64,000 bases of DNA from Microlunatus panaciterrae. Lineage in GTDB: Bacteria > Actinomycetota > Actinomycetes > Propionibacteriales > Propionibacteriaceae. Where the stretch lies: the NCBI RefSeq assembly GCF_016907535.1, contig NZ_JAFBCF010000001.1, forward strand, positions 62,001-126,000, written 5' to 3'. Under the pieces are notes generated by a model. The model was not told the origin of the DNA. It saw only the letters and a program-made list of their open reading frames with translations, and ran no database searches. The translations under genes were made by a program, and so were the position numbers. Of this stretch, positions 26,480 to 34,984 are shown piece by piece (the first letter of the stretch is position 1; each line of letters opens with the position of its first letter).

Positions 26480-27340
26480 GTGCTGAGTTGTCCAGGGACG
26501 ATCACCGAGGCGCTGCGACGCGTGGTGCAGTCGACGCAGTCGGGCGACGCCGCTGCCCTCGTGTCGGTCTCCCTCGCCACGGTGGCTGAACACCAGACCC
26601 TGTTCGAGTTCAACGCCGATGCCCGGCACTACGCCGCCAGCGCGATGAAGCTGCCGCTGGTGCTGGCGTGCTACCGGCGGGCCGACGAGGGACGGCTGGA
26701 CCTGCAGAGTCCGATCCTGGTGCACAACGAGTTCATCTCCCGGGTCGGCGGGACGTTCGAGGTCGACCGGACCGACGACTCGGATCCCGAGGTGTGGGGA
26801 CGGGTGGGTCAGCACGTGCCGCTGGCCTGGCTCTGCCGACGAAGCCTGGTCAGGTCCTCCAACCTCGCCACCAACCTGGTGCTGGCCGCGGTCGGACTGC
26901 CGGCGGTCACCGCGACGCTGGCCGATCTCGGGGCGGATGGCGTCGAGGTGGTGCGCGGTATCGGCGACTTCGCGGCTGCCGACAGGGGCCTGACCAACGT
27001 CATCACCACCCGGGGTCTGACGACCCTGCTGTTGGCGCTCGGCGACCAGACGGCCGGTTCCAGCCAGGCCTGCGCCGCGGTGCTGGAGATGCTCGCCGCC
27101 AACGAGATCGATACCGAGATCCGTGCCGCCCTGCCGGAGGGGACGTATGTGGCGCACAAGAACGGCTGGGTCACGGGCGTACTTCATGACGCGGCCCTGA
27201 TCCGGCCCTCGGACGCCGCGGAGCTGGTGCTCAGCGTGGCCACCACCGGCGGCTGGAACGAGGGGTCGGCACGAGGGTTCATCCACGCCATTGCAGCGCA
27301 GGTGTGGCGTCATCGCGACCAACTGGTGCCAGCCTGGTGA
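26480..27340 (+). CDS. Serine hydrolase, class A beta-lactamase-like
   Basis: 286 residues from GTG 26480. The beta-lactamase/PBP motifs are Ser54-x-x-Lys57 in ASAMKLPLVL, SSN (126-128) in VRSSNLATNLVL, and HKNGW in place of KTG. There is no signal peptide or lipobox, so unlike true beta-lactamases it would stay in the cytosol unless the start is further upstream. The Glu166 motif is not evident. The family (Beta-lactamase2) includes uncharacterised esterase-like hydrolases, so antibiotic resistance should not be assumed. Divergent from pdxY with an 82-base gap. Confidence 0.75.
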   Translation: MLSCPGTITEALRRVVQSTQSGDAAALVSVSLATVAEHQTLFEFNADARHYAASAMKLPLVLACYRRADEGRLDLQSPILVHNEFISRVGGTFEVDRTDDSDPEVWGRVGQHVPLAWLCRRSLVRSSNLATNLVLAAVGLPAVTATLADLGADGVEVVRGIGDFAAADRGLTNVITTRGLTTLLLALGDQTAGSSQACAAVLEMLAANEIDTEIRAALPEGTYVAHKNGWVTGVLHDAALIRPSDAAELVLSVATTGGWNEGSARGFIHAIAAQVWRHRDQLVPAW

Positions 27341-27374
27341 GCGCGTTGTTGAGTTTTCCTCCTAGAGTGGAGCC

Positions 27375-27959
27375 ATGTCGGCCAGCGTTGAGGACACCAG
27401 CGACTTTGACCTGGCCCTGTGCGACGAAGGGGATGCCGGCCCCATGAGTGATCGCGAGCCGTCGAAAGCCGCTGCATCGGACGGTCACGACCGATCCGAG
27501 GCCGTTGGCCGCGACGACGGTCCCGACCGCGACCCGTCCCGCACCGACAACAACATCGTGCTGGACCAGCACGATGACCGCTGGCACTGGCGCCGCAAGA
27601 TCCGCGCCGATCCGCGCAAGCTCGTCTTCTACCGTTTTGCGGTCGGTTTTGCTGGCCTGCTGTTCGTCAGCCTCGGCCTGGTGACGGGACCGTTCCCGGG
27701 CCCGGGAGGCATTCCGCTGGTGCTGCTGGGGCTCGCGATCTGGTCGAGTGAGTTCGAGTGGGCCCAGCGACTGATGTTCGTCTTCAAGCGACAGCTCGAG
27801 CGGTTCCGGTCGTGGAGCAGGTGGCAGCAGACGGCCTTCTGGATCGTCTTCTTCGCCTGCTGCGGCCTCATCGGCTACTCCTCGATGCTGTTGTTCGGCG
27901 TCCCCGAGTGGCTTCCGGACATCGCCAAGTCGATCCTTTCCGTGCTGCCGGGGATCTGA
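27375..27959 (+). CDS. TIGR02611/PGPGW-type membrane protein
   Basis: 194 residues. The first 75 are hydrophilic and charged. Two membrane segments follow, around 88-118 and 150-175, with the family core TGPFPGPGGIPLVLLGLAIW and EFEWAQRLM between them. This matches the TIGR02611 group of short actinobacterial membrane proteins of unknown function. The start ATG 27375 is 34 bases after the previous stop; an internal ATG at about residue 24 is an alternative. The stop is 4 bases before the GDPD start, so the two are co-transcribed. Confidence 0.8.
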   Translation: MSASVEDTSDFDLALCDEGDAGPMSDREPSKAAASDGHDRSEAVGRDDGPDRDPSRTDNNIVLDQHDDRWHWRRKIRADPRKLVFYRFAVGFAGLLFVSLGLVTGPFPGPGGIPLVLLGLAIWSSEFEWAQRLMFVFKRQLERFRSWSRWQQTAFWIVFFACCGLIGYSSMLLFGVPEWLPDIAKSILSVLPGI

Positions 27960-27963
27960 CCCG

Positions 27964-28746
27964 ATGCGCGCAGCGGACTACGCCTACTTCGACGCGCCCT
28001 TCCTGGCCCTCGCCCACCGCGGTGGCGCAGCGGACGGCGAGAACTTCGATCGGGAGAACACGCTGCACGCGTTCGGTCAGGCGGTGGAGCGGGGCTACCG
28101 CTACCTGGAGACCGATGTGCACGCCACCGCCGACGGGGTCCTGCTCGCCTTCCACGACGACCGCCTGGATCGCGTCACCGATCAGCGGGGCCTGATTGCC
28201 GAACTCCCCTACGCCCAGGTCGCCGAGGCGAGAATCGCTGGGCGGGACGCCATTCCCACGCTGGGCGAGCTGTTCACTGCTTTCCCGCAGGCACGGTTCA
28301 ACATCGACGCCAAGGCACCGGCCGCCGTCGACCTGCTGGCCGATGTCATCGCCGAGTACGAGGCGTACGACCGGGTCTGCGTGTCTTCGTTCGGCTATGA
28401 CCGGCTGCATCGACTGCGCCGTCGGCTCGGCCGGCGCGTTCCGTCCGCCGCCAGCACCCGGGGGGTGGCCTGGAACCGGTTTGCACCGTCGCTGACCAGG
28501 TTGCTCAACACTCCCGCCGCGGTGCTGCAGCTGCCGATCACCCACACCTTCCTGCGCTGGCAGCTGCAGGTGCTGACCCCGGCCCTGCTCCGGGCGGCGC
28601 ACCGAGCCGGCAAGCAGGTGCACGTCTGGACCATCGACGACGCACCCACGATCGAATGGCTGCTGGACGTGGGTGTTGACGGCATATTCACCGATCGAAT
28701 CGATACCTTGAAGGATGTGCTCACTGCCCGTGGGCTCTGGAGCTGA
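27964..28746 (+). CDS. Glycerophosphodiester phosphodiesterase
   Basis: 260 residues. GDPD motifs: LALAHRGG with the catalytic His, RENTLHAFGQAVERGYRYLETDVHATADG, VLLAFHDDRLDR and the closing HVWTIDDAP and GVDGIFTDRIDTL. It lacks a signal peptide, so acts on cytosolic glycerophosphodiesters to give glycerol 3-phosphate and alcohol. It starts 4 bases after the preceding gene's stop. Given the teichoic-acid-like locus later in the window, a role in glycerophosphate recycling is possible but not implied by position. Confidence 0.9.
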   Translation: MRAADYAYFDAPFLALAHRGGAADGENFDRENTLHAFGQAVERGYRYLETDVHATADGVLLAFHDDRLDRVTDQRGLIAELPYAQVAEARIAGRDAIPTLGELFTAFPQARFNIDAKAPAAVDLLADVIAEYEAYDRVCVSSFGYDRLHRLRRRLGRRVPSAASTRGVAWNRFAPSLTRLLNTPAAVLQLPITHTFLRWQLQVLTPALLRAAHRAGKQVHVWTIDDAPTIEWLLDVGVDGIFTDRIDTLKDVLTARGLWS

Positions 28747-28841
28747 CGCGAGCAGGGGAAGAGGTGCCGATGGCCGGCTCGGTGCGGTTGATGGCCCGGT
28801 GCGGTTGATGGGCCAGCACGGCGGGACGGATCCGGTGCGTC

Positions 28842-30191
28842 GTGGCCACCGGTAACAACCTGGCGGCGGAGGAAGGGCTCTCACTGGTCGCCCGGGTCAG
28901 GAAGCGGACCGTGGTCGCCTGGGGGCTGTGGGACTGGGGTTCGGCGGCGTACAACGCGGTCATCATCTCGTTCGTCTTCGGGCCCTACCTGACGACCGGG
29001 GTGGCGAAGAACCTCCCGGAGGGCTCACTCAGCGGTCCGACCTGGCTGGGCATCTCGACCGGGATCGCCGGTCTGGCCATCGCCCTGTTGGCGCCGGTCA
29101 CGGGTCAGCGTGCGGATGCAGGCGGTCGTCGCCGCCGCAGCCTGGCCATCTGGACCGGACTGGTGATCGCCAGCACCTTCGGCCTGTATTTCGTCAAACA
29201 GGACTATCACTACCTCTGGCTCGGTCTGGCGCTGTTCGGGATCGGTTCCGTGTTCAGCGAGTTCGCCGGCGTCTCCTACAACGCGATGCTCCCGCAGGTC
29301 TCCACCCCGCGAACGATCGGCGCCGTGTCCGGCTTCGGCTGGTCGATGGGCTATTTCGGCGGCATCGTCCTGCTGCTCATCTGCTACGTGGGTTTCATCC
29401 ACCCCGACATGGGCTGGTTCGGCGCCACGGCCGAAGGCGGACTGAAGTATCGGATGGTCGCAGTCTTCGCCGGCCTCTGGTTCCTGGTCTTCGCGATCCC
29501 GGTCCTGGTGGCGGTGCCGGAGATCGCACCCGGGCCCAGGTCTCAGCGGGTCGGGTTCTTCGCCTCCTACCGGGTCCTATGGCACCACCTGCGGTCGCTG
29601 TTCCGGGCCGACCGGAATGCAGTCTTCTTTCTGGTCGCCAGTGCCCTCTACCGCGACGGGTTGGCCGCCGTGTTCTCGTTCGGGGCGATCCTTGCCGTCA
29701 GCGTGTACGGGTTGAACCCCGGCAGTGTGCTGATCTTCGGGGTCGCCGCCAACGTGGTGGCAGCGCTCGGCGCCCTGACCGCCGGGTTCATCGAGGATCG
29801 GGTCGGACCCAAGCCGATCATCCTGGTCTCGCTGGGCGGTCTGGTGACCACCGCCCTCGCTCTGCTGTTTCTGCACGGTCCGACCATGTTCTGGATCTTC
29901 GGTCTCATCCTGTGCCTCTGGGTGGGACCGGCCCAATCCAGTTCGCGCACCTTCCTGGCCAGACTTGCACCGGTGGGCCGAGAGGGTGAGATGTTCGGCC
30001 TGTACGCGACCACCGGCCGCGCCGTCTCCTTCCTGGCGCCCAGCCTGTTCGCGGTGTTCTCCGGCGTCTTCGACTCCGACCGGCTGGGGATCATCGGAAT
30101 AGCGCTAGTGTTGCTGGCGGGGGCCGTGGCGCTGTCGTTGGTGAAGCCACCTGCACGGATGCAGCCGGTACCGCTCGATGCCGCGTCATAG
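28842..30191 (+). CDS. MFS transporter, UMF1/Atg22-like
   Basis: 449 residues from GTG 28842. Twelve membrane segments; the UMF1 signature is at the start, AWGLWDWGSAAYNAVIISFVF, and continues with FSEFAGVSYNAMLPQV and GFGWSMGYFGGIVLLL. Proteins of this family are proposed amino-acid or drug exporters related to Atg22. The substrate is unknown. A 95-base gap with short GGTGCGGTTGATGG duplications precedes it. Confidence 0.88.
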   Translation: MATGNNLAAEEGLSLVARVRKRTVVAWGLWDWGSAAYNAVIISFVFGPYLTTGVAKNLPEGSLSGPTWLGISTGIAGLAIALLAPVTGQRADAGGRRRRSLAIWTGLVIASTFGLYFVKQDYHYLWLGLALFGIGSVFSEFAGVSYNAMLPQVSTPRTIGAVSGFGWSMGYFGGIVLLLICYVGFIHPDMGWFGATAEGGLKYRMVAVFAGLWFLVFAIPVLVAVPEIAPGPRSQRVGFFASYRVLWHHLRSLFRADRNAVFFLVASALYRDGLAAVFSFGAILAVSVYGLNPGSVLIFGVAANVVAALGALTAGFIEDRVGPKPIILVSLGGLVTTALALLFLHGPTMFWIFGLILCLWVGPAQSSSRTFLARLAPVGREGEMFGLYATTGRAVSFLAPSLFAVFSGVFDSDRLGIIGIALVLLAGAVALSLVKPPARMQPVPLDAAS

Positions 30192-30207
30192 CCGGCATGG
30201 GGAGTGA

Positions 30208-30233
30208 GGAACATTTCGCCCTGCCGGGGAGTT
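30208..30233 (+). promoter_or_regulatory. Sigma-R/SigH-type promoter of rbpA
   Basis: GGAAC (30208-30212), an 18-base spacer, and GTT (30231-30233). This matches the GGAAT-N18-GTT consensus of the disulfide-stress sigma factors SigR/SigH. In Streptomyces the rbpA gene is a known SigR target, which supports the call. The predicted start site leaves a leader of about 28 bases to the ATG. Confidence 0.7.
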
Positions 30234-30267
30234 GAACATAGGAGATCACTAGCCGGGAGGTTGTCAG

Positions 30268-30648
30268 ATGGCCGATCGTTCTCTCAAGGGAACCGGGCTG
30301 GGTGCCAAGAGCTTCGAAGACGAGGCCGGTATCGAGTTCGCAGCACGCCAAGAAATCAGTTACGACTGCCCACAGAAGCATCACTTCACTCTGGTGTTCG
30401 CGCAGGAGGCCGACATTCCCGCGCTCTGGGAGTGCCCGCGCTGCGGAGCCGAGTCATTGCGGTCCGACGGCGAGCGGCCCGAAGCCAAGGAAGAGAAGCC
30501 GGTCCGTACGCACTGGGACATGCTCCGCGAACGTCGTTCGATCGCCGAACTCGAAGATCTTCTCGCCGAGCGACTCGACCTGTTGCGCTCCGGTGAGGTG
30601 GGACCACCTCAGTTCGCGCGCCCTTCACGCTCTAAGAAGAGTGCCTGA
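30268..30648 (+). CDS. rbpA: RNA polymerase-binding protein RbpA
   Basis: 126 residues from ATG 30268, preceded by GGGAGG. Typical RbpA: N-terminal tail MADRSLKGTGLGAKSFEDE, a core with CPQKHHFTLVFAQEADIPALWECPRCG, a basic linker and the sigma-interaction helices THWDMLRERRSIAELEDLL. It binds RNA polymerase and group 1/2 sigma factors to stabilise open complexes; it is restricted to actinobacteria. The CxxC in the core fits the zinc-binding Streptomyces form rather than the mycobacterial one. It has a sigma-R-like promoter just upstream and a hairpin just downstream. Confidence 0.95.
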   Translation: MADRSLKGTGLGAKSFEDEAGIEFAARQEISYDCPQKHHFTLVFAQEADIPALWECPRCGAESLRSDGERPEAKEEKPVRTHWDMLRERRSIAELEDLLAERLDLLRSGEVGPPQFARPSRSKKSA

Positions 30649-30663
30649 ACAGATCCTGAGGTG

Positions 30664-30727
30664 ACGACGCCGCTCCCGCGTCCTGGTTGCACTGGTCGGC
30701 AATCGCGACGTCCGGGAGTGGCGTCGT
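30664..30727 (+). terminator. Hairpin after rbpA
   Basis: A 15-base stem, ACGACGCCGCTCCCG (30664-30678) with CGGGAGTGGCGTCGT (30713-30727), one mismatch, and further pairing GGTTGC/GCAATC in the loop. It sits 15 bases past the rbpA stop. Probable terminator without a T-run; a structured leader for the next gene is the alternative. Confidence 0.6.
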
Positions 30728-30796
30728 GCTGTTCCGGCGCCTTCCCGCTACCGTGGGTCGAGGTCCTGACCCCCAGCGGCCAGAAGGAGTTGTCTC

Positions 30797-31045
30797 ATGT
30801 ACGGAATCGGACTCGGTGTCTTCCTCGGCATCATCGGCGCCATCCTGCTCTTCCACGCGATCGACTTCCCGGACTCATGGCCGATCGACGAGTCGGTGCT
30901 CGGCTGGATCTTCCTGATCGCCGGCATTGTGGTCATCGTGTTGGGTCTGATCCAACACACCCAGCGCACCCGCACCAAGCACACCACCGAGCGTCGCGTG
31001 GACGTCGAGGGCAACGTCCCGCCGACCCAGCCGCCCGCCGTCTGA
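30797..31045 (+). CDS. Small DUF6458-type membrane protein
   Basis: 82 residues with AAGGAG seven bases before ATG 30797. Two membrane segments (about 3-22 and 34-53) surround a short acidic loop with DSWPIDESVLGW, followed by a hydrophilic tail. This is the plan of the DUF6458 family, small actinobacterial membrane proteins without known role. The stop codon TGA (31043-31045) is the TGA of a degenerate CTGAGCCTG repeat copy. Confidence 0.8.
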   Translation: MYGIGLGVFLGIIGAILLFHAIDFPDSWPIDESVLGWIFLIAGIVVIVLGLIQHTQRTRTKHTTERRVDVEGNVPPTQPPAV

Positions 31046-31190
31046 GCCTGCCGCAAAGCAAGTGCTTTGAGCCTGTCGAAGAGTGATTCGCATTAAGGCG
31101 CTCTTCGACAGGCTCAGAGCACGTTGACGTACGGCGCTCTTCGACAGGCTCAGAGCACGTTGACGTACGGCGCTCTGAGCTTGTCGAAGA
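31043..31190. repeat. Dispersed CTGAGCCTGTCGAAGAG repeat cluster
   Basis: Four copies: a direct GAGCCTGTCGAAGAG, two inverted CTCTTCGACAGGCTCAGAGC in a 46-base tandem (with ACGTTGACGTACGG link), and a direct GCTCTGAGCTTGTCGAAGAGC. Several have GCTCT/AGAGC ends that could pair. It fills the convergent gap between DUF6458 and fxsA. Confidence 0.85.
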
Positions 31191-31199
31191 GCTGGACAA

Positions 31200-31712
31200 C
31201 TACTCGATCTCGCCCGAGATGACGGTGTCGTCGCGCCGCTGACGCTTGGTGGCGTCGACGACCTCACCCTCGATCAGGTCTTCATGACGCAGGCGCGCCC
31301 GCATCACCGGGACGTTGACGCCCAGACTCTGCACCCGGCGGGCGACGAAGAAGCCCACGATCCGACGGGCCCAGGGCCGGGTGAACGGCAGCAGGAAGAA
31401 GAAGCCGATCAGGTCCGAGGCGAAGCCGGGAAGCATCAGCAGGACACCACCCACCAGTACCAGCGCGGCATTGGTCATCTCTCCGCTGGGCATCCGGCCG
31501 GTGCCGAGGGCGTCGTTCAGTGCCTTCCAGGCCTTCCCGCCCTCTCTCTTCAACAGCCAGCCACCGAGAATCGCCTCGGCGACCAGGATCGCGATGGTCG
31601 GCAGCACGCCGATCTGGTGGCCCACCTGAATCAACAGCCACACCTCGAAGATGGGCACAGCAACCACCAGTGCCATGAAGAGCATCAGTGGCCAGCCCCT
31701 TCTGAGCCTCAT
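31200..31712 (-). CDS. fxsA: FxsA family membrane protein
   Basis: 170 residues. N-terminal segments PLMLFMALVVAVPIFEVWLL and GVLPTIAILVAEAILGGWLL, then GALVLVGG-type third and fourth segments (ALVLVGGVLLMLPGFASDLI, FFFLLPFTRPW), as in E. coli FxsA, with a hydrophilic C-terminal tail. FxsA was named for relieving F-exclusion of phage T7; its normal role is unclear. It overlaps the ppm stop by ATGA, so lnt, ppm and fxsA form one operon. Confidence 0.88.
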   Translation of the reverse strand: MRLRRGWPLMLFMALVVAVPIFEVWLLIQVGHQIGVLPTIAILVAEAILGGWLLKREGGKAWKALNDALGTGRMPSGEMTNAALVLVGGVLLMLPGFASDLIGFFFLLPFTRPWARRIVGFFVARRVQSLGVNVPVMRARLRHEDLIEGEVVDATKRQRRDDTVISGEIE

Positions 31713-32485
31713 CGCGTCACCTCCCCAACCGGCGCAGAACCGGTGCGACGACCCAGCTCACGCAGTTGGCGGGCGCGATGGGCGATCCCCCAGAGCGTCG
31801 TCCGGATGAGGGCCTCGATCACGATCTGCTGGCTCATCTTGGAGTCGCCGTACTCACGCTCGACGAAGGTGATCGGCACCTCGACCACCTTGAACCCAGC
31901 CTTGAGTGCTCGCCAGGCCAGGTCCACCTGGAAGCAGTAGCCGGCCGAGGCGATGTCGTCGAGGCCGATGTTCCGGAGCGTTTCGGCCCGGAACACGTTG
32001 TAGCCACCGGTGGCATCCTTCAGCGGGATGCCGAGCATCAGCCGGGTCCACAGGTTGCCGCCCAGGGAGAGGATCTTGCGCGACTGCGGCCAGTTGACGA
32101 CCGAGCCGCCACGAACCCACCGCGACCCCTTGACCATGTCCGCCGTATGCAGCGCCGCAAGCAGGCTCGGCAGCTGTTCAGGCTGGTGCGAACCGTCCGC
32201 GTCAAGCTCGACCAGCACGTCGTAGCCGCGCTCCAGGCCCCAGTGGAAACCGGCCAGATAGGCGGCGCCGAGGCCCTCCTTGCCACGCCGGTGCAGGACC
32301 TCCACCTGGGCGTCCGCCGCAGCCAGGTCATCGGCCAGTCTGCCGGTGCCATCGGGCGAGTTGTCGTCGGCGATCAGCACGTGTGCGGCCGGCACGCTGG
32401 CGCGCACTCTGGACACGATCCGTTCGACATTCTCGGCTTCGTTGTAGGTCGGGATGATGACGAGGATCTTGCCTAGGTCGCTCAC
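31709..32485 (-). CDS. Polyprenol monophosphomannose synthase (Ppm/DPM1-like GT2)
   Basis: 258 residues from GTG 32485. GT2 motifs: ILVIIPTYNEAENVERIV, IADDNSPDGTGRLAD and VLVELDADGSHQPEQLP (the DxD), ending in a single-domain DPM1-type C-terminus without extra membrane helices. The enzyme makes polyprenyl-phosphate mannose from GDP-mannose, the donor for periplasmic mannosylation of lipoglycans and proteins. In mycobacteria this domain is fused to Lnt; here the genes overlap by 4 bases (GTGA), so co-translation of two separate chains is expected. The longer frame to 33298 is within lnt and is rejected. Confidence 0.9.
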   Translation of the reverse strand: MSDLGKILVIIPTYNEAENVERIVSRVRASVPAAHVLIADDNSPDGTGRLADDLAAADAQVEVLHRRGKEGLGAAYLAGFHWGLERGYDVLVELDADGSHQPEQLPSLLAALHTADMVKGSRWVRGGSVVNWPQSRKILSLGGNLWTRLMLGIPLKDATGGYNVFRAETLRNIGLDDIASAGYCFQVDLAWRALKAGFKVVEVPITFVEREYGDSKMSQQIVIEALIRTTLWGIAHRARQLRELGRRTGSAPVGEVTR

Positions 32486-34146
32486 TCGGCAGCTTCTTTC
32501 TCGGGTCGGGACAGGTCCGGCTGGCCCCCATTCTCCCGTACCAGGCCAAATGACGCCCGGTCCGCCCGACGTCGCGCCAGGAATCCCAGCAACAGGAACA
32601 CGCCACCGGCGAGGGCCAGAGCCAGGTCCAGCCAGGGCGCGAAGCGCACCGCCGGAGTCAGCGAGGTCCGCAGCGGCAGCGCCCGGACCGCTGAGTCGGC
32701 GGTGAACTGCTTGGTCCTGAACACCACCCGGCCGTCCCGGTCGATGAAACCCGAGACGCTGTTGGTGGTGGCCACGGCGATCTCGCGACGGGACTCCATG
32801 GCCCGGGCCCGGGTGATGGCGAACTGCTGCTCGATCTGGCCGGTCCCTCCGTAGGTAGCGTTGTTGCTCTGCACCATCAGGAGCTGTGCGCCGTTGGTCA
32901 TGGTCTGGTACACGGTCGTGTCGTACGCGAGCTCGAAACAGATCACGTCCCCCACCGCGATCCGCCGGCCGTCGGTCAGCGGCACGTGCAGTACACCCGG
33001 CTTGGTGCCGGGGATGGACTGAGCGCCGACCAGCTTGAGCATCGGAATGACCGGTAGCAGCTCGTCGCGGAACGGGATCCACTCGCCGAACGGGACCAGG
33101 TTGCGCTTGTCGTAGCGCGCCAGAACGCCCCGAGTCGGATCCCACCACAGCGCAGTCGTCTGCCGCTCGTCCTCTCCAGGTCCGGCCATCACCGCACCAA
33201 CGAGAATCGGCCGGTCGGCCAGCTGGGTTGCGGACTGGACCACTGCTCGCGTCTGGCTGTCCAACAGCGGGTCGATGTCGGTCGAGTTCTCCGGCCACAG
33301 GATGAAGTCGGGCTGTGGCGTGATGCCCTCTCTCACCTTCAGGGTGAGCTTGATGGTCTCGCGGAGATGGTTGTTGGTCACCGTACGGGCGCGGCCCATC
33401 GCCTCCATCCCGCGGCCAGGCACGTTGCCCTGGACGATGCCAACGTTCACCGACCCCTTCGTTCCGGCCAACGGCTCGTTCTGCCAGTGCTGCAGGCCGA
33501 GGCCGGTGCCGACCAGCACAAAGACGAGCGCCGCAGCAGGGACAGCGGTCCTCAGCCGGATCGGGTCCTCAGCCACGCGCTGACCAAGGACGTGCAGCGT
33601 GAACCAGGCCACCAGCTGGCCGGTCAACGCCACCAGGAAGCTGACCCCGACAACACCGACGATCGGAAAGAAGCCGGAGAGTGGGGTGTCGACGGCGGCA
33701 TAGCCGATCCGGGTCCAGCCAAAACCTCCGAAGGGGATTCGCGAGTAGCCGAACTCACACAGCACCCACAGACAGGCCACTCCCAACGGCCATACCCGAA
33801 GGCGGGTCACCAGACTGATGCCGATCCCGAGGCAGCCGAAGAACAGGGACTCGAACAGGATCAGGGCCGCCATCACCGGGAAGCCAAGGACGTGCAGCCA
33901 GTTGATTGTGACCGATAACATCACCAGCCCGAACACGTAGCCCAGGCCGAAGGCTTGCCGCAGGCGCTGCAACCGGAACACGCCCAGGGTGAACGCCGGC
34001 AGACCAACCAGCAGCAGCGGCCACCAGTTGTACGGCTGCCAACTGAGCCCCATCGCCACACCGCCCAGCAGCACCAGCGGCAGCCGCGACCGCAGCCTCA
34101 GCCGCTCCAGCCCCACAAGCCGCCCAGGTCGAGGGATCAGTGTCAC
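32482..34146 (-). CDS. lnt: Apolipoprotein N-acyltransferase
   Basis: 554 residues. Six or seven N-terminal membrane segments, then the nitrilase-fold domain. The catalytic triad is visible as Glu286 (LWPENSTD), Lys347 (YDKRNLVPFGEW) and Cys403 (GDVICFELAYD). It transfers the third acyl chain to lipoproteins after Lgt and LspA. It is first in the operon lnt-ppm-fxsA; the ppm domain overlapping it mirrors the Ppm1 fusion of mycobacteria. Start ATG 34146 (MTLIPRPGRL); a run of repeats lies directly upstream. Confidence 0.92.
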   Translation of the reverse strand: MTLIPRPGRLVGLERLRLRSRLPLVLLGGVAMGLSWQPYNWWPLLLVGLPAFTLGVFRLQRLRQAFGLGYVFGLVMLSVTINWLHVLGFPVMAALILFESLFFGCLGIGISLVTRLRVWPLGVACLWVLCEFGYSRIPFGGFGWTRIGYAAVDTPLSGFFPIVGVVGVSFLVALTGQLVAWFTLHVLGQRVAEDPIRLRTAVPAAALVFVLVGTGLGLQHWQNEPLAGTKGSVNVGIVQGNVPGRGMEAMGRARTVTNNHLRETIKLTLKVREGITPQPDFILWPENSTDIDPLLDSQTRAVVQSATQLADRPILVGAVMAGPGEDERQTTALWWDPTRGVLARYDKRNLVPFGEWIPFRDELLPVIPMLKLVGAQSIPGTKPGVLHVPLTDGRRIAVGDVICFELAYDTTVYQTMTNGAQLLMVQSNNATYGGTGQIEQQFAITRARAMESRREIAVATTNSVSGFIDRDGRVVFRTKQFTADSAVRALPLRTSLTPAVRFAPWLDLALALAGGVFLLLGFLARRRADRASFGLVRENGGQPDLSRPEKEAAE

Positions 34147-34204
34147 AGGATGAGCCTACGTGCCCAGGGCTCCTCGTGCCGTGAGCCCGACCACGCGCCC
34201 TTCC

Positions 34205-34410
34205 CCTGACCGCGCCCTGAGCCTGTCGAGGGGCCAGCCGCGCCTTGCCCCTGACCCCGTGCCCTGAGCCTGTCGAAGGGCCAGCCCCGCCCCGAACCTG
34301 ACGCCGTGCCCTGCCCCGGACCCCGTGCCCTGCCCCCGACCCCGTGCCCTGCCCCCGACCCCGTGCCCTGAGCCTGACCGCGTGCCCTGAGCCTGTCGAA
34401 GGGTCTCACA
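34205..34410. repeat. Dispersed and tandem CCCTGAGCC / CCCTGCCCCCGACCCCGTG repeats
   Basis: Three copies of the CCCTGAGCCTGTCGA(A/G)GGG unit separated by a short-period region in which CCCTGCCCCCGACCCCGTG recurs three or four times. It lies just upstream of lnt, where the promoter would be expected. Confidence 0.8.
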
Positions 34411-34495
34411 CCACGCTCTCGCCACGGAGGACGAGCCTTCGATAAGCCCAGGCCGCGTGATGCGCCACGCACCATCTGCGACGCGCGGGCCAACG

Positions 34496-34583
34496 CACAC
34501 AAATCGGCACGTGATTGCCGAACGCCGGCGTCCCCTGAGCGGGGAGCTCGAGCAGGTCCCCTACTGACGTGCCGATTCGTGTG
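34496..34583. repeat. Inverted-repeat element (possible MITE/REP or structured RNA)
   Basis: Arms CACACAAATCGGCACGT (34496-34512) and ACGTGCCGATTCGTGTG (34567-34583) are inverted copies with one mismatch. The 54 bases between them contain further hairpins (CCCCTGAGCGGGG, GCCGGC). The whole would fold into a branched structure on either strand. No transposase is nearby. Confidence 0.6.
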
Positions 34584-34703
34584 TTCACCTCGTGCCCGAG
34601 TCGCTCCTGGGGCGGTGTCCTGTCGGATGCCACTCGTCACGCTCTCGCCGCGGATGGGCGACCTGTGCTGCCCGGCCCTGGACCGGCAGTGCTCTCCCCC
34701 ATT

Positions 34704-34875
34704 CAAGAACTCGACAGAATGCGACTATTCCAGCCCAAAAGCGATCCCGGTCGAAAACTCGACAGAACGCGACTTCTCCAGCCCAAAAGCGCCGAACCCG
34801 ATCAAGAACTCGACAGAACGCGACTTTTCCAGCCCAAGAGCGCGGAACCCGGCCGAAAAGTCGACAGAACCCGGA
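34704..34875. repeat. Tandem array, 48-51-base period
   Basis: The core CTCGACAGAAYGCGACT followed by TCCAGCCCAARAGCG recurs with starts at 34710, 34758 and 34809, and a last partial copy at 34860. Periods are 48, 51 and 51, all multiples of three. Copies differ by a few bases. Confidence 0.85.
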
Positions 34876-34984
34876 ACGCGAGATTTGGCACCACATGGTC
34901 GGCGAGGCACTTCTCATCCATCAAACCCCTCACCACTTGACGCCAAACAGAAGCAACCAGCGGAAGACGCGGCTGCGGTTCCAC

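Noticed and set aside
26480-27340. True beta-lactamase resistance gene
   Set aside because: No signal peptide, KNG in place of KTG, and no Glu166 motif; called only as beta-lactamase-like.
31709-33298. Ppm as a 529-residue protein
   Set aside because: The first 270 residues are an out-of-frame reading of lnt; the GT2 domain starts at GTG 32485.
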